The notes: generated by a model from the sequence alone, not told the origin. A stretch of DNA of 64,000 bases from Archaeoglobaceae archaeon (GCA_026988525.1 JALSLC010000033.1:23011-87010); one strand, 5' to 3'. Shown: positions 45,007-55,393, counted from the first letter of the stretch. Program-made: numbers and translations.

Positions 45007-45620
45007 TGAAGGTTGCAGTAGTAGGGGTTCAGGGTGATGTAGAAGAGCATGTTTTTGCAACAAAACTTGCAATGGATAAGTTAGGAATAGATGGAGAAGT
45101 CATTGCTACAAGAAGACCAGGTGTTGTAGAGAGTTGTGATGCAGTAATTATACCCGGCGGGGAAAGTACAACAATTAGTAAATTAATTTTTAGAAAAATA
45201 GGAGGAAAAACAATTGCTGACGAAATAATTTCATTAGCAAAGAAAGGCAAACCAATAATGGGTACTTGTGCTGGATTAATACTTCTTTCGAAATACGGTG
45301 ATGAACAAGTAGAGAGAACAGGAACAAAACTCTTAGGTTTACTTGATGTTAAGATTAAAAGGAATGCTTTTGGAAGACAGAGAGAAAGTTTTCAAGTGCC
45401 GATAGAGTTTAAAGGTATAGGGACAATTGAAGCTATATTCATTAGAGCCCCAGCCATAGTGGATGTTGGAAAGGATGTAGAAGTGCTTGCAAAATTTGAA
45501 AATTACATTGTAGCAGTAAAACAAAATAATATATTGGGACTGGCTTTCCACCCTGAATTAAACGCTGAGTATGGAGATACAAGAGTGCATGAATTTTTCC
45601 TCAACATTGCTAACATTTGA
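45006..45620 (+). CDS. pdxT: Pyridoxal 5'-phosphate synthase glutaminase PdxT
   Basis: 204 residues. Class I glutaminase with nucleophile in MGTCAGLILL (Cys about 81) and the His-Glu pair in FHPELN. VVGVQGDVEEH and PGGESTT are PdxT features. It feeds ammonia through PdxS. Starts in the stop of pdxS. Its 3' end overlaps the converging cmk gene by 11 bases. Confidence 0.95.
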   Translation: MKVAVVGVQGDVEEHVFATKLAMDKLGIDGEVIATRRPGVVESCDAVIIPGGESTTISKLIFRKIGGKTIADEIISLAKKGKPIMGTCAGLILLSKYGDEQVERTGTKLLGLLDVKIKRNAFGRQRESFQVPIEFKGIGTIEAIFIRAPAIVDVGKDVEVLAKFENYIVAVKQNNILGLAFHPELNAEYGDTRVHEFFLNIANI

Positions 45621-46134
45621 ACTTGCTTACAGCTTTCACAATTAAGTCAGCAATTGTTTCTGCATCAAAGCAAGCAGAGTTAAATATAAGGTGGTATATA
45701 CTCCAATCATTAATATTTATGCCATAAAATTTCATATATCTTCTTTTTTCGTACTCTTCTCTTTTTCTCATTTCCTCTCTTGCTTTTTCGAAACTTTTTC
45801 TTTCTCTTTTGGCAATTCTTTCTGCCCTAATTTCTTCTGGAGCAAATATATATATTTTAAAAGAATCTTTGACCATCCATGCAGAAAGTCTCCCTTCAAC
45901 AACAACGTTATCTTTACTTTCAGCCAGCTCTTTTTGGGTTCTATCTATGTAGATGTCTATCTCTTCATGCTCTTCAGCTATTTTACTAAATTCCTCAATA
46001 GTATACCCCTTTTCTCTGGCCATTCTTCTAAATATCTCACCCGCAGATATCAGTTCATATCCAAGTTTTTCAGCTACAAGTTTTGCAACAGTAGTAGTTC
46101 CACTGCCGGGTGGGCCTGAGATAGTTATTCTCAT
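45610..46134 (-). CDS. cmk: Cytidylate kinase (archaeal CMP kinase)
   Basis: 174 residues. P-loop GPPGSGTTTVAKL at 7-19, then SAGEIFRRMAREKGYT and IDRTQKELAE, the archaeal Cmk pattern. It phosphorylates CMP and dCMP. Last gene of the ribosomal-protein operon, downstream of the DUF106 gene. Confidence 0.93.
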   Translation of the reverse strand: MRITISGPPGSGTTTVAKLVAEKLGYELISAGEIFRRMAREKGYTIEEFSKIAEEHEEIDIYIDRTQKELAESKDNVVVEGRLSAWMVKDSFKIYIFAPEEIRAERIAKRERKSFEKAREEMRKREEYEKRRYMKFYGININDWSIYHLIFNSACFDAETIADLIVKAVSKFKC

Positions 46135-46152
46135 GATATTTCACCCAACCAA

Positions 46153-46797
46153 CTATATATGCAAAGTCTTCCTAATTAGTATTGTAAGGGGCATTGAACA
46201 AATGAAGTACCACAAGATCCACCATGGAATGGGAAATGGAATTGTAATAATTGGTTGACTTATATGTATATGCCCAAAAAATGGAGCGTTTACAATGTAA
46301 GAACTAACACTCGAATAAGCAGCTCTTAAACCCATAGATAAACTTTTGCCGTAAATAACGTACAGCAACCAATAAAATATTGGCATCGTAACAGCCATCG
46401 AATAAAACATAACTTTAAATTGAGGGCCCATCAATTTAGCCTGCATTTCTTGTATTTCCTTTTGCCTCTCCTCAAGTTTCTTTAGTTTATACTTGTTATC
46501 GCTCTTCATAGCTTCCATATACTCTTTTTGAAATTGCATTACTTCTTTTTGTATCTTTTTCATTTCTTCTACATCTATTAAGAGCCATTGAATTCCAGTC
46601 GTATATATTGCAGTAAAAATTGAAAGAATAAATATTACTATGAGTATGGGTAAGCTCAATAGAGGGTGTAAAATTAAATCCACACTTTTGGCAATCTCAA
46701 ATAAAATACTTCTATCAAATATTCCAAAAAAAGCAAAAATTGCAATTGTTATAAAAAATACATCTACTGCTCTTTTTACTATATCCTTCATATTCAC
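46153..46797 (-). CDS. EMC3/TMCO1/YidC-like membrane insertase (DUF106)
   Basis: 214 residues. A membrane helix near 10-30, a second near 45-65, a charged coiled coil (about 80-120, KKIQKEVMQFQKEY) facing the cytoplasm, and C-terminal helices with FPIPWWILWYFICS. This is the DUF106 family, now seen as the archaeal relative of EMC3 and YidC that helps insert membrane proteins. It starts in the secY stop, so it works with the translocon. Confidence 0.9.
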   Translation of the reverse strand: MNMKDIVKRAVDVFFITIAIFAFFGIFDRSILFEIAKSVDLILHPLLSLPILIVIFILSIFTAIYTTGIQWLLIDVEEMKKIQKEVMQFQKEYMEAMKSDNKYKLKKLEERQKEIQEMQAKLMGPQFKVMFYSMAVTMPIFYWLLYVIYGKSLSMGLRAAYSSVSSYIVNAPFFGHIHISQPIITIPFPIPWWILWYFICSMPLTILIRKTLHI

Positions 46798-48296
46798 TCC
46801 TCCCCAAGAATTCTTCTTATCATTGGATGCATCTCTGTAAGCTGTTCCTTAGCCAAATCTTCGTAGTACTGGTAAGCTATGCTAACCGCAAGCAGTAAAC
46901 CCGTTCCAGTAACATGACCGATTGTTCCAAGCAAGTTCGCTATAAGAGTTAAAGCACCAATTACAGCACCACCAATTACAGTAACTTTTGGAATGTATCT
47001 TTCGAGAACTTTTTCGAGGACTTTTGGACTTTTTCTAAAACCGGGAATTTGCATTCCTGATTTTGCAAGTTGTTCGGCTATAGTCTTTGGATCCATACCT
47101 GATGTTTCCATCCAGAATATTGAGAATAGTATACCACCTATGATCAATATTGTGGCATCAGTTAGTAAGTGTAAGAAAATCATCCAATTTGGTGGAGGAG
47201 GAATGTGGATATGATATGTTTTCATCATAAGCTGGTACTTTGCCCTTACAAGTTCAGGAATCCAATCATTAGGACCTCTTATTGGATTAAGTAGATACAT
47301 AATACCACTTACTGGCTGAGTCCCAACATATTCTCCTAAAATTTTTATTCCATGTCTATATAATATTAATCCAAATATTTCTATGTTTGCTTGTAAAGCC
47401 CTAACAAATATCATTGGCAAGACGCTTGTGTAAATAAGTTTAAGTGGATATCTACCTCTGGCACCTCTAACCAATGAGTGAGAAAGAGGTATTTCCACTC
47501 TCGTACCTTCTGCATAAACAACCAAGAGAATTATAATGGTTGTAGTAATTAACGCCAAAACACCTCCATCTATTAATACAAATTTTATACCGGCGAAAGT
47601 TAACAGTTGTGATGGTGACATATGTTGGGCAATCCAAATCCACCTTGGTATAATGCCCGCTGGTAATTTGCTGTTTGTTGGTACTACCCAGTTTATAAGG
47701 CCTGTAACTATTGCTTGAGATATACTTGCAAGAATGAACAAGCTTACACCGCTTCCAATACCCCATTTTGAAACGACTTCATCCATATATACTATTAAAA
47801 CACCACCAATAAAGAGCTGGATAAACAGTAAAAATGAAATTACTGATGGAGAAACACCAAAAGCTTTTGCAATATCGAGGTTTGGTCTAATAAATCCTCC
47901 AAGAATTTGAGGCAAAGCCTCAAGAGCAATCATTACTAAAACTAAAAATCTCTGAAAATCCTGATATATTGCTTGATCTTCAGGATCCGTCAAATCAAGC
48001 CTTATAATCCCAGCACCGACTAAAAGCTGAACTATAACTGATGCTGTGACTATGGGCCCTATACCTAGGGCTATTATTGTACCACCTTTACCAGCAAAGA
48101 ATGCTCTAAAACGAGCAAAAAGATCTATAGACTGAGGTGACAAACCAAATAAAGGAATATTTGAAAGCACAAAATATAACAACAAAACTGCTATAGTCCA
48201 TCCAAACTTTTCTTTAAAAGGTACATGTCTCTTAGGTCTAGAAACACTTGGAATCTTTTCAAAGTAAGGCTGTAATTTTCTAAGGATTTCATCCAT
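46794..48296 (-). CDS. secY: Preprotein translocase SecY
   Basis: 500 residues with ten membrane helices, the normal archaeal size. Family motifs: ALGIGPIVTASVIVQLLVGAG, GVSLFILASI and QANIEIFGLILYRHG. The plug and lateral gate helices are in the N-terminal half. It forms the protein-conducting channel with SecE and SecG. It lies between uL15 and DUF106, without adk, which often follows secY in archaea. Confidence 0.95.
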   Translation of the reverse strand: MDEILRKLQPYFEKIPSVSRPKRHVPFKEKFGWTIAVLLLYFVLSNIPLFGLSPQSIDLFARFRAFFAGKGGTIIALGIGPIVTASVIVQLLVGAGIIRLDLTDPEDQAIYQDFQRFLVLVMIALEALPQILGGFIRPNLDIAKAFGVSPSVISFLLFIQLFIGGVLIVYMDEVVSKWGIGSGVSLFILASISQAIVTGLINWVVPTNSKLPAGIIPRWIWIAQHMSPSQLLTFAGIKFVLIDGGVLALITTTIIILLVVYAEGTRVEIPLSHSLVRGARGRYPLKLIYTSVLPMIFVRALQANIEIFGLILYRHGIKILGEYVGTQPVSGIMYLLNPIRGPNDWIPELVRAKYQLMMKTYHIHIPPPPNWMIFLHLLTDATILIIGGILFSIFWMETSGMDPKTIAEQLAKSGMQIPGFRKSPKVLEKVLERYIPKVTVIGGAVIGALTLIANLLGTIGHVTGTGLLLAVSIAYQYYEDLAKEQLTEMHPMIRRILGEE

Positions 48297-48317
48297 TATT
48301 GAGCCTCCTAAAAAAAT

Positions 48318-48839
48318 TTAAACTAGTTCTACGCTACCTCCAGCAACCTCTATTTTTTCAACAGCCTTCGGTGTGGCCTTAGATACTTGTACTCTAATAG
48401 CTTTGTCAACTTTACCAGTTCCAAGTAGTTTGGTATAACCTAAAACTGAAAGGTCAATGTTGTAAACTTCACCTTCTTTTTCAGCCAGTCCATTTTCAAC
48501 AAGCTTATCTATAATAAAAGATAAATCTCCAACGTTTAGTTCTGGACGAGAGTATAAGAACTTATAAGTGTATTCGTCAAGCTTGCCTTCCTTTTTTAAT
48601 TCCCTAAGTGTTTCTTTGACAATTCTAATTGCTCTTAAATCAGATCTAACTACCTTAGGTCTTGTAAAACCGTACTTACCAATATCATAACCTTCCTTTA
48701 TAGCTTTTATGTACTTATGTTTAAACATACCTGCATTGCCCGAACCTCCTCTGCATCCTCTACCTCTACTGTTATTCTTGTGCAAACCGCTACCACAAGT
48801 TCTTGATCCCCTAATTTTTTTTATTTTTGGTTTAGGCAT
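48318..48839 (-). CDS. rpl15: Ribosomal protein uL15
   Basis: 173 residues from ATG 48839, preceded by GAGGTGATGCTT. The Gly-rich start SRTCGSGLHKNNSRGRGCRGG folds into rRNA as is typical for uL15. RBS-linked to uL30 upstream. Confidence 0.94.
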   Translation of the reverse strand: MPKPKIKKIRGSRTCGSGLHKNNSRGRGCRGGSGNAGMFKHKYIKAIKEGYDIGKYGFTRPKVVRSDLRAIRIVKETLRELKKEGKLDEYTYKFLYSRPELNVGDLSFIIDKLVENGLAEKEGEVYNIDLSVLGYTKLLGTGKVDKAIRVQVSKATPKAVEKIEVAGGSVELV

Positions 48840-48844
48840 AAGCA

Positions 48845-49303
48845 TCACCTCATTTTCTCAAGAAGTTTCTCTATCTCCCCATGTTTACCTAAATCTCCAA
48901 AAGGATAGTGCCATTTGATATTCTTTAAACCTTTTCTTGGAGGATGTAACCTAAACACAGGTTTCAAATCAGGTAAATCCTTTAATTTTGCTTTACCCTC
49001 TACTACTGCTTTGGCAAATTCGTCTATGGACGAGTAAGGAGTATGCTCTCTAACATATTCATCTGTAAGTCTTTTATTTCCTACTAACCTACCTCTCCTC
49101 TTTAAAAGCATAGCAAGAGTTTCAGCTCCTATCTCCCCATAAGCTACATAGTCCTTAACAACTTGAAGCATTCCTCTGTAGGATGGTGTATCTGGTATTA
49201 CAACACAATGGTATCTCTTGTGTAATCTAAGCATTTTTAGGGTATCCTTGATTTTCCTATTAACATCCACAGTTCCACGAAGTCTTACTACAGCATAAAG
49301 CAT
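48845..49303 (-). CDS. rpl30: Ribosomal protein uL30
   Basis: 152 residues from ATG 49303, after [26 protein letters not shown] then [21 protein letters not shown] is the archaeal/eukaryal uL30 (L7-type) pattern, longer than bacterial L30. The C-terminus [14 protein letters not shown] is family-typical. Confidence 0.94.
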   Translation of the reverse strand: MLYAVVRLRGTVDVNRKIKDTLKMLRLHKRYHCVVIPDTPSYRGMLQVVKDYVAYGEIGAETLAMLLKRRGRLVGNKRLTDEYVREHTPYSSIDEFAKAVVEGKAKLKDLPDLKPVFRLHPPRKGLKNIKWHYPFGDLGKHGEIEKLLEKMR

Positions 49304-49308
49304 AGATA

Positions 49309-49905
49309 TCACCTCTTTATGTACATTGTTTGCTTTAGAGCATCATACGTTGCCTTTGCAAAGTTTATTGTTGTTTTAGTTTTACCCTTGGTAAAAGTCC
49401 AAACATCTTTTATTCCCGCAAATTCAAGCACTTTCTTGGATACATTTCCGGCAACGAGTCCTAATCCTTTTGGCCCGGGAATTAAAGTAACTCTAACACT
49501 ACCTGCAGAGCCTGTAACTTTGCAAGGTATGGAATGCTCAGTCCCACAACCACATTCCCAAGAGCCACAGCCTCTCTGAACTTTAAATATATTTAATTTT
49601 GCGTTATTAATTGCTTTTTGGATTGCTGGAGCTACTTGAGATGCTTTACCCACTCCTACACCCACATAACCGTTTCTATTGCCAACCACAACAGTAACTC
49701 TGAACTTAGTTCTTCTACCACTGTCAGTCATTCTCTGAACCATAGATATATCAAGGACTTCATCATCAAGATCTGGTAAAAGCACATCGACTATCTCTGG
49801 TTCTTTCAAAGGCAATCCACTTGCTATAGCTTCATCCATACTCTTTATTTTTCCCTCAGCAACAAGCTTACCGAGCCTAGTCTTGGGAACCCATTCATCA
49901 GTCAT
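49309..49905 (-). CDS. rps5: Ribosomal protein uS5
   Basis: 198 residues. [22 protein letters not shown] and [15 protein letters not shown] form the double-stranded RNA-binding fold; a Cys/Gly tract [10 protein letters not shown] is usual in archaeal uS5. Ribosome site GAGGTG before ATG. It acts in decoding fidelity. Confidence 0.95.
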   Translation of the reverse strand: MTDEWVPKTRLGKLVAEGKIKSMDEAIASGLPLKEPEIVDVLLPDLDDEVLDISMVQRMTDSGRRTKFRVTVVVGNRNGYVGVGVGKASQVAPAIQKAINNAKLNIFKVQRGCGSWECGCGTEHSIPCKVTGSAGSVRVTLIPGPKGLGLVAGNVSKKVLEFAGIKDVWTFTKGKTKTTINFAKATYDALKQTMYIKR

Positions 49906-49916
49906 AATTACACCTC

Positions 49917-50477
49917 TTAAAGACTCATAATCTTTTCTTTAACTTCTTCAACATGAGATGGAAGTTGAGTTGGATCCAAACCTCTCTCCACATACTTAGA
50001 AAATTTTTCAGGATGTTCTTCGTAATAAGCTGCTATGTGTTCACCCATAATTCTCGAATCATCTGGAAATACATCCTCACTATGAGGTACATTTAAACCT
50101 GCCTCAACTGCCCCTCTCAAGACTGCAAACACTCTTGAACCTCTTGTAGGTGAATGTAAGCCTATATCCAACACAGCCTCACTTACGTTAGCCTTCTCAG
50201 CCATTTTTGCTATAAGTATTCCAGTCAAATAGGCTGCTGGTGTATTATTTAGATCTCCTTTCCACCCAAATTTCTGAAGTTTTGATGAATCTGCAGCTAC
50301 TAAAACTCTATCACCATCAGGATGATATTCAATAATCTGAGCTATAACCCTTGTATTGGTTAGCCTAACTACTAATCTAGGTTTTTTCGAAAGTAAAAGT
50401 TTAACTCTTTTTCTGTAATTGGTTTTACCTTCTCTTCTCCTTCTATATTTCACCCTATATCTCGGTCCTCTTGCCAA
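49917..50477 (-). CDS. rpl18: Ribosomal protein uL18
   Basis: 186 residues. TTG 50477 is chosen: it follows GAGGTGATACTT and gives the expected [23 protein letters not shown] start. The track start at 50486 falls in the ribosome site. [20 protein letters not shown] is the conserved core. It binds 5S rRNA. Confidence 0.94.
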   Translation of the reverse strand: MARGPRYRVKYRRRREGKTNYRKRVKLLLSKKPRLVVRLTNTRVIAQIIEYHPDGDRVLVAADSSKLQKFGWKGDLNNTPAAYLTGILIAKMAEKANVSEAVLDIGLHSPTRGSRVFAVLRGAVEAGLNVPHSEDVFPDDSRIMGEHIAAYYEEHPEKFSKYVERGLDPTQLPSHVEEVKEKIMSL

Positions 50478-50491
50478 AAGTATCACCTCTT

Positions 50492-50938
50492 TTAAGATTC
50501 TTCAATTATACCCTGAGTTTGCAAATAAGCGTTTAGGTGAGATACACTTCTAAATTCTCCACCTTTAGCTTTCATATATAGCATTCTGTAGGTTTTTCTA
50601 TCAATAGCCCCCGAATCTCTTAAGTATTTCAGTCTTTTTCTTATAGCTCTTATTCTAATCATCCAAAGCTCTTTTCTTGGCATTCTTGCAGTCTTTTTAC
50701 CTTTTCTTCTACCATATCCTCTTCTTCTTCCTTTCTTTCTTTGTGCTTTTCTTGCATTTATACGAGCTCTACTTATGCCTTTAACTGGTTTCCTTTTTAT
50801 AACTCCGCTCTCTATTAACTCCCTTATATCATCCTTAGTGGAGGCGGAAGATACATCTTCAAGAGCATTTGGGTCTATCCACACCCTATTTTCGCCGCAT
50901 TTGAGAACTTGAGCAGCAAGTCTTCTTTGTAACTTCAA
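50492..50938 (-). CDS. rpl19e: Ribosomal protein eL19
   Basis: 148 residues. [20 protein letters not shown] at the N-terminus and the basic [19 protein letters not shown] helix are eL19 signatures. It bridges subunits near the exit tunnel. Present only in archaea and eukaryotes. Confidence 0.95.
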   Translation of the reverse strand: MKLQRRLAAQVLKCGENRVWIDPNALEDVSSASTKDDIRELIESGVIKRKPVKGISRARINARKAQRKKGRRRGYGRRKGKKTARMPRKELWMIRIRAIRKRLKYLRDSGAIDRKTYRMLYMKAKGGEFRSVSHLNAYLQTQGIIEES

Positions 50939-50940
50939 AA

Positions 50941-51339
50941 TTATTCACCTCCGTGTGGATTAAGAACCCTTATGCCAAGTTCCTTAGCTTTATCCTCTAT
51001 AGCCAATCTTTTTTTCATACCAACTGAGGAGGCTATTCTAACAACCTGTTTTTCTGGGTCTATTTTTTCAAGTTGTAGTGGATTGTAAACGAGCACTTCT
51101 TCTTTACCACATGGATGTAAACCCCTAACTAAAGAGGGTGAGCCATATCCAACCCTAACCAATGCTCTACCACTCCACTTTCCACCGTACATCTGTCTCA
51201 ATTTGTTGTGTCTGCCTCTTGGCTTTCTCCAGCCTTTATCTCTTAGTCTAAGCTTCTTATGAGATTCATATCTCCTAAACTCAGGTTTTCTACTCTTTAA
51301 TCTTCTTCTAAGTTTTAGTAAAGTTGAAATTGAAGCCAT
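50941..51339 (-). CDS. rpl32e: Ribosomal protein eL32
   Basis: 132 residues from ATG 51339, after GAGGTGAG. FRRYESHKKLRLRDKGWRKP and RGRHNKLR are the eL32 core, and the C-terminal AKELGIRVLNPH matches. The longer frame starting at 51378 runs back into the uL6 end without a ribosome site. Confidence 0.94.
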   Translation of the reverse strand: MASISTLLKLRRRLKSRKPEFRRYESHKKLRLRDKGWRKPRGRHNKLRQMYGGKWSGRALVRVGYGSPSLVRGLHPCGKEEVLVYNPLQLEKIDPEKQVVRIASSVGMKKRLAIEDKAKELGIRVLNPHGGE

Positions 51340-51349
51340 TAAACTCACC

Positions 51350-51904
51350 TCACGGTTTCTCAACGATATATATTCCATCCTGAAATACTCTAACGTCGAG
51401 ATTCTTTATTCTCGTCGTTTGCTCTAAGTTTGCAGCAGTTTGTCCACATTCCTCTTTGTCTATACCTTCAACAATTATATCGTTACCCTTTATTTTTACC
51501 TGAGCTCTGCCAACTATTTTAGCTCTCCTAGGATACTTCTCACCAAGAAAGTTCTCTATTACAACTTCTCTACCTTCAACTCTAAGTTTAACAGGGAAGT
51601 GAGAGTAAACTAACTTAAGTTTGTATTGAAAACCTTCCGTAACTCCTTTTATTAAATTTTTAATATGAGCAGCAAAAGTCCCAACCATTGCTCTCTGTTT
51701 TTTCTTAGAATTAAATGTATAAACTATGACTTTACCATCTTTTACTTCAATGTGAACGTCTCTAAATTTTAACAATTTTGAATTTTCTCCCTTTGGTCCT
51801 TTAACTTTGACAGTATATCCTGATATATCATTTCCCTCCACTATAACTTCAACACCTTCTGGAATCTCTACTGGTCTTTCCACCTTTTGTTTGATTTGCA
51901 ACAT
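51350..51904 (-). CDS. rpl6: Ribosomal protein uL6
   Basis: 184 residues in two similar halves. [12 protein letters not shown] and later [24 protein letters not shown] mark the archaeal uL6. It sits near the sarcin-ricin loop. Starts after a GAGGTGG-type site and ends just before eL32. Confidence 0.95.
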   Translation of the reverse strand: MLQIKQKVERPVEIPEGVEVIVEGNDISGYTVKVKGPKGENSKLLKFRDVHIEVKDGKVIVYTFNSKKKQRAMVGTFAAHIKNLIKGVTEGFQYKLKLVYSHFPVKLRVEGREVVIENFLGEKYPRRAKIVGRAQVKIKGNDIIVEGIDKEECGQTAANLEQTTRIKNLDVRVFQDGIYIVEKP

Positions 51905-51915
51905 TTTTTACCACC

Positions 51916-52308
51916 TCAGAATACGTAGGCTAACAATATTCCACCAAGTCCCCTCTCTCTTGCTTCTTTTTGAGACATGACACCCTTGACAGTAGATACA
52001 ATTAATATACCCATTTCTCTTGCAGGTAGAAATCTTTTTTCGAATTTTTCATACTCGGTCTTCTTAACTGAAAATCTGGGTCTAATTGCTCCACAATCGT
52101 TTATCCTACCAGATAATTCAACTATAAATGATCCACCCTGTTTATCGTCTTTGTATTCAAAGCTATTAATGTATCCATAGTCCTTCATGACTCTAAGAAC
52201 ATTTCCAACTAACTTTGATGCTGGTCTAATTTCACACTTTCTAGCACCACAAGTCTCCGCATTCTTTATTGCGGACATAGCGTTTGAGAGAGTGTCACTT
52301 AAACTCAT
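51916..52308 (-). CDS. rps8: Ribosomal protein uS8
   Basis: 130 residues from ATG 52308, 6 bases after [23 protein letters not shown] at the start and the C-terminal [18 protein letters not shown] match the uS8 fold. It organises the 16S rRNA central domain. Confidence 0.95.
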   Translation of the reverse strand: MSLSDTLSNAMSAIKNAETCGARKCEIRPASKLVGNVLRVMKDYGYINSFEYKDDKQGGSFIVELSGRINDCGAIRPRFSVKKTEYEKFEKRFLPAREMGILIVSTVKGVMSQKEARERGLGGILLAYVF

Positions 52309-52320
52309 TTCAATCACCAT

Positions 52321-52473
52321 TTACCAATATTTTTTAAATCCAAGCTCACTTGCAACTTCTCTGAAGCATTGTCTGCATAAGTAAATACCATATTTTCTTA
52401 TAAGTCCTGCTCTTCTACCACATCTTCTGCACTGATTTGCTCCCCTGCCAAACACTTTTTTTCTCTCCTTCAT
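52321..52473 (-). CDS. rps14: Ribosomal protein uS14 (zinc form)
   Basis: 50 residues from ATG 52473. [15 protein letters not shown] and [10 protein letters not shown] provide two CXXC pairs for a zinc ion. Ends GFKKYW. Short gene between uS8 and uL5, the conserved place. Confidence 0.95.
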   Translation of the reverse strand: MKERKKVFGRGANQCRRCGRRAGLIRKYGIYLCRQCFREVASELGFKKYW

Positions 52474-52480
52474 CACATTA

Positions 52481-53029
52481 TCACCCCTCTATTTCGACGC
52501 CAATACTCCTTAACCATTCAATTGTATCTTCTTTTGTTATTCTATGTCTTTTACCAATTTTTGCTCTGGCAATTTTCCTTCTTGCAACTCTATAACCTCT
52601 TCTACGCAAAGAAACACAAACATCCATACCAAATATACCCATATCCGGATCGTAGCTTACTCCGGGTAAATCTATATGCTCAGCAATACCAAATGAAAAT
52701 TCACCGGGCCCGATTTGCCTTTTTTTGAGTTTGTATTCTTTAACACTAAGAGCATCTTTCAGGAATCTCATAGCATTTTCTCCTCTCAAAGTAACTTTCA
52801 CACCAATAGCTTCACCTTTTCTTATGTCAAAATTCTTTATTGTTTTTTCAGCGTATGTTGGTGTTGGTTTTTGACCAGTTAGCTGCTCCAGTAATTTCAT
52901 TGCTTTTTTGTGTCTTTCACCGCTTTCACCAACTCCAATATTTATTACTACTTTGTCTATGAGGATCTCTCTCATCGGGTTATCTCCTTTCTTTACACCA
53001 TCTTTAACAACTGCTATTGCTTCGCTCAT
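52481..53029 (-). CDS. rpl5: Ribosomal protein uL5
   Basis: 182 residues. [24 protein letters not shown], then [21 protein letters not shown] are uL5 motifs. It binds 5S rRNA with uL18. The exact start has a short extension ([10 protein letters not shown]) that is plausible because GGTG lies before it. Confidence 0.94.
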   Translation of the reverse strand: MSEAIAVVKDGVKKGDNPMREILIDKVVINIGVGESGERHKKAMKLLEQLTGQKPTPTYAEKTIKNFDIRKGEAIGVKVTLRGENAMRFLKDALSVKEYKLKKRQIGPGEFSFGIAEHIDLPGVSYDPDMGIFGMDVCVSLRRRGYRVARRKIARAKIGKRHRITKEDTIEWLRSIGVEIEG

Positions 53030-53043
53030 AAGTTACACCTCCA

Positions 53044-53739
53044 CTAAATTCCCAGCTCTATTACTGGTTTTCCACCCGGTTTACCGATAACAAACGCGTG
53101 GTCTTCTATTGTTGTAATTGTACCTTTATCACCTTCAATGGTGACAAGGTTGGGTGCTGAGCCTCTAACAACTTTGTAATCTTTTATATGACCAATTTCA
53201 CCGGCATGTGTTCCTCCAACTATCATAACCAAAGCTCCTTCTTCGAACTTAAGGTGATCGACTATCTCTTTTTCGGGTATCTTAAGCAAAATGCTATCCT
53301 TTGTTTTGTATGTGTTATCTGCAAGTATGTTTGTTCCATCAAACAAATTGAGTTGTACTTTTCCTCCTCTAATCATTGTTTTGTTTTTAATTTTGTAAAG
53401 TTTTAAATGTCCGTCTGAAACTTCCTTGGGCATATATCTTCCTTTTTCATCAAACAGCACTCTGTATGTTTTGTTTAACTTTGGAATGCAAATGACGTCA
53501 AACAATCCTACTGGGAATTTGTAGTCTTTTCTAACTCTGCCATCCACTAATATTTCACCAGATGCAATAATTCTCCTCGCCTCTCTCGCATTATCTGCAA
53601 GTTTAAGGTGATCTCTAACCACTACAAGCAAAGGTACTGCATTCTTATTGTGCGGACCCGGTCCTGTTTTTACAATCCATTTTGACGTTTTTCTCGGGAT
53701 TTTTATCGTTTTAGGTGTCGAAAGTCTCTTCTGATGCAT
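53044..53739 (-). CDS. rps4e: Ribosomal protein eS4
   Basis: 231 residues. An S4-like domain with PLLVVVRDHLKLADNAREAR and the later KOW-type GGTHAGEIGHIKDY segment define eS4, a protein only of archaea and eukaryotes. Located between uL24 and uL5. Confidence 0.95.
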   Translation of the reverse strand: MHQKRLSTPKTIKIPRKTSKWIVKTGPGPHNKNAVPLLVVVRDHLKLADNAREARRIIASGEILVDGRVRKDYKFPVGLFDVICIPKLNKTYRVLFDEKGRYMPKEVSDGHLKLYKIKNKTMIRGGKVQLNLFDGTNILADNTYKTKDSILLKIPEKEIVDHLKFEEGALVMIVGGTHAGEIGHIKDYKVVRGSAPNLVTIEGDKGTITTIEDHAFVIGKPGGKPVIELGI

Positions 53740-53744
53740 TTAAA

Positions 53745-54098
53745 TCACTTCCTCTCAAGTATTTTCTTTCTAACATCATCAACTTCCTTAAATTCAAGTA
53801 TCATTACATTTGACGGGTGTATCGGAACAGCTACTTCAGTTCCATCAACTTTCTTTGTTGTAGCTCCATCTACAGTTATCCTGTAATTTTTCATATCAAC
53901 TTCAAGTACTCTACCTTCGTGTCCAGCAAATTTACCCCTCATAATTCTAACTTTGTCTCCTTTTCTAACTCTGACAGCTCTCTTACCATATTTTTCCCTC
54001 AGTTTCTTGCATAGTGTTGCATGCAACATTTTGTGTCTTTGATGTAGTTTAGCATTGTAGAGTTTCTTTCTTTGCTTTCTAGCCTGACTCGACTTCAT
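53745..54098 (-). CDS. rpl24: Ribosomal protein uL24
   Basis: 117 residues from ATG 54098, 5 bases after GAGGTG-type site. SSQARKQRKKLYNAKLHQR then the KOW motif VRKGDKVRIMRGKFAGHEG are uL24 features. It helps start large-subunit assembly. Confidence 0.94.
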   Translation of the reverse strand: MKSSQARKQRKKLYNAKLHQRHKMLHATLCKKLREKYGKRAVRVRKGDKVRIMRGKFAGHEGRVLEVDMKNYRITVDGATTKKVDGTEVAVPIHPSNVMILEFKEVDDVRKKILERK

Positions 54099-54108
54099 TT
54101 TTAACACC

Positions 54109-54507
54109 TCACACTATTGCTGATGCAAGAGAGCCTATTTTACTAAATCTTTCAGCAGCTTCTCTCGCTACAGCTCCTCTAATTTCAGTCCCTTTCGGAT
54201 TTCCATTTGGATCTGTTATTACTGCAGCGTTATCCTCAAATTTAACTCTCGTTCCATCAGGCCTTCTGTACTCTTTTCTTTGCCTTATTATTACAGCATA
54301 GTGTACCTGCTTTCTTATTTTTGGGGCTCCCTTCTTTACAGTTACTACGACAATATCCCCAACTCCAGCAGCAGGATATCTTCTTCTAACACCCCTATAA
54401 CCTTTAACAGCGATTATTTCCACTTCCCTCGCACCAGTATTATCAGCACAAACAAGTCTTGCACCAGTGGGCAAAGCCTTTGGGATCTTAGATTTTATAC
54501 TTTTCAT
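54109..54507 (-). CDS. rpl14: Ribosomal protein uL14
   Basis: 132 residues. [21 protein letters not shown] and the basic [21 protein letters not shown] are uL14 patterns. Overlaps the uS17 stop by 4 bases. It forms bridge B8 contacts. Confidence 0.95.
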   Translation of the reverse strand: MKSIKSKIPKALPTGARLVCADNTGAREVEIIAVKGYRGVRRRYPAAGVGDIVVVTVKKGAPKIRKQVHYAVIIRQRKEYRRPDGTRVKFEDNAAVITDPNGNPKGTEIRGAVAREAAERFSKIGSLASAIV

Positions 54508-54836
54508 TCTTCCTCAGCCTCCCCAATTTTTTCTACAATTACAAAGCTCTTCGTTTTGCTGATTGGCCTACATTCCGCAACGAGAACTATATCCCCGGGC
54601 TTAGCATTGATGCACTTAGGATTGTGAGCGTGTAGCTTACTTCTTTTCTTTAGATATCTCTCGTACTTTGGTACATAACGCAACATTTCTCTAACGATTA
54701 CTGCTGATTTTTCATACGTTTTTACCACTTTTCCCCTGAAAACCTGTCCCCTAACTGGAAGATTTCCATGAAATGGACAGTTTTTATCGTCACATTCCTT
54801 TTCAGGGGGTTTAACATCCAAACCTATATCCCTCAT
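54504..54836 (-). CDS. rps17: Ribosomal protein uS17
   Basis: 110 residues from ATG 54836, after GGTGAAAAGT. The N-terminal [19 protein letters not shown] has the two Cys of archaeal uS17. [20 protein letters not shown] is the OB-fold core. Confidence 0.94.
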   Translation of the reverse strand: MRDIGLDVKPPEKECDDKNCPFHGNLPVRGQVFRGKVVKTYEKSAVIVREMLRYVPKYERYLKKRSKLHAHNPKCINAKPGDIVLVAECRPISKTKSFVIVEKIGEAEEE

Positions 54837-54875
54837 ACTTTTCACCTTTAAAGATTTTTAATGATAACATAAACT

Positions 54876-55202
54876 TTATACGTCAATTTTAGCGAGCTTA
54901 GATTTTTTTATAAGCATAATCCCCTTCTTAATTCTATCTTCAGGTCTAAAGGCGATGAGATCCCCTCTCACTTTAAGCAACCATCTACCATATTTTACTT
55001 TGAATGCTCTTCCCTTCTTTTCCACTACTTTAACACCTCTATCTGTTTTTATCCTTAGAGTTCTCATGGTTTCATCAACCACTACACCCTTTATTCCAAT
55101 TTCACATGGATTAGAGCTTTCTACAACTTCTACTTCCATACCTATCCATTCATCAGTTATAACCATTGCAGGGGATCCCAGTTTTATCTTCAATTTCAAC
55201 AC
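54876..55202 (-). CDS. rnp1: Ribonuclease P protein component 1 (Rnp1/Pop4)
   Basis: 108 residues. GMEVEVVESSNPCEIGIKG and TLRIKTDRGVKVVEKKG are the Sm-like barrel of archaeal RNase P protein 1. It works with the catalytic RNase P RNA in tRNA 5' maturation. Overlaps the uL29 end by 7 bases. No aIF1 (SUI1) gene lies between, unlike some archaea. Confidence 0.93.
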   Translation of the reverse strand: MLKLKIKLGSPAMVITDEWIGMEVEVVESSNPCEIGIKGVVVDETMRTLRIKTDRGVKVVEKKGRAFKVKYGRWLLKVRGDLIAFRPEDRIKKGIMLIKKSKLAKIDV

Positions 55203-55393
55203 CTATAGCCTTCCTCAGATAGAGCGAGTTTAATTCTCGCAATATCTCTTTTTATGGCTCTCATTCTTCCCGGATTTTCAAGAGCTCCTCCACTCCTCGA
55301 TAGTGTTCTAAATTTCAGAAGTTCCATTTCAAGCTCTCTGAGTTTTTTAATTTTATCCTCCCTACTCATTTCTCTGATCTCCTTCATTTTCAT
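55196..55393 (-). CDS. rpl29: Ribosomal protein uL29
   Basis: 65 residues from ATG 55393, after GGAGGTGAAAGCA. KEIREMSREDKIKKLRELE and then RTLSRSGGALENPGRM make the two-helix uL29. It lies at the exit tunnel and binds SRP. Confidence 0.94.
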   Translation of the reverse strand: MKMKEIREMSREDKIKKLRELEMELLKFRTLSRSGGALENPGRMRAIKRDIARIKLALSEEGYRC

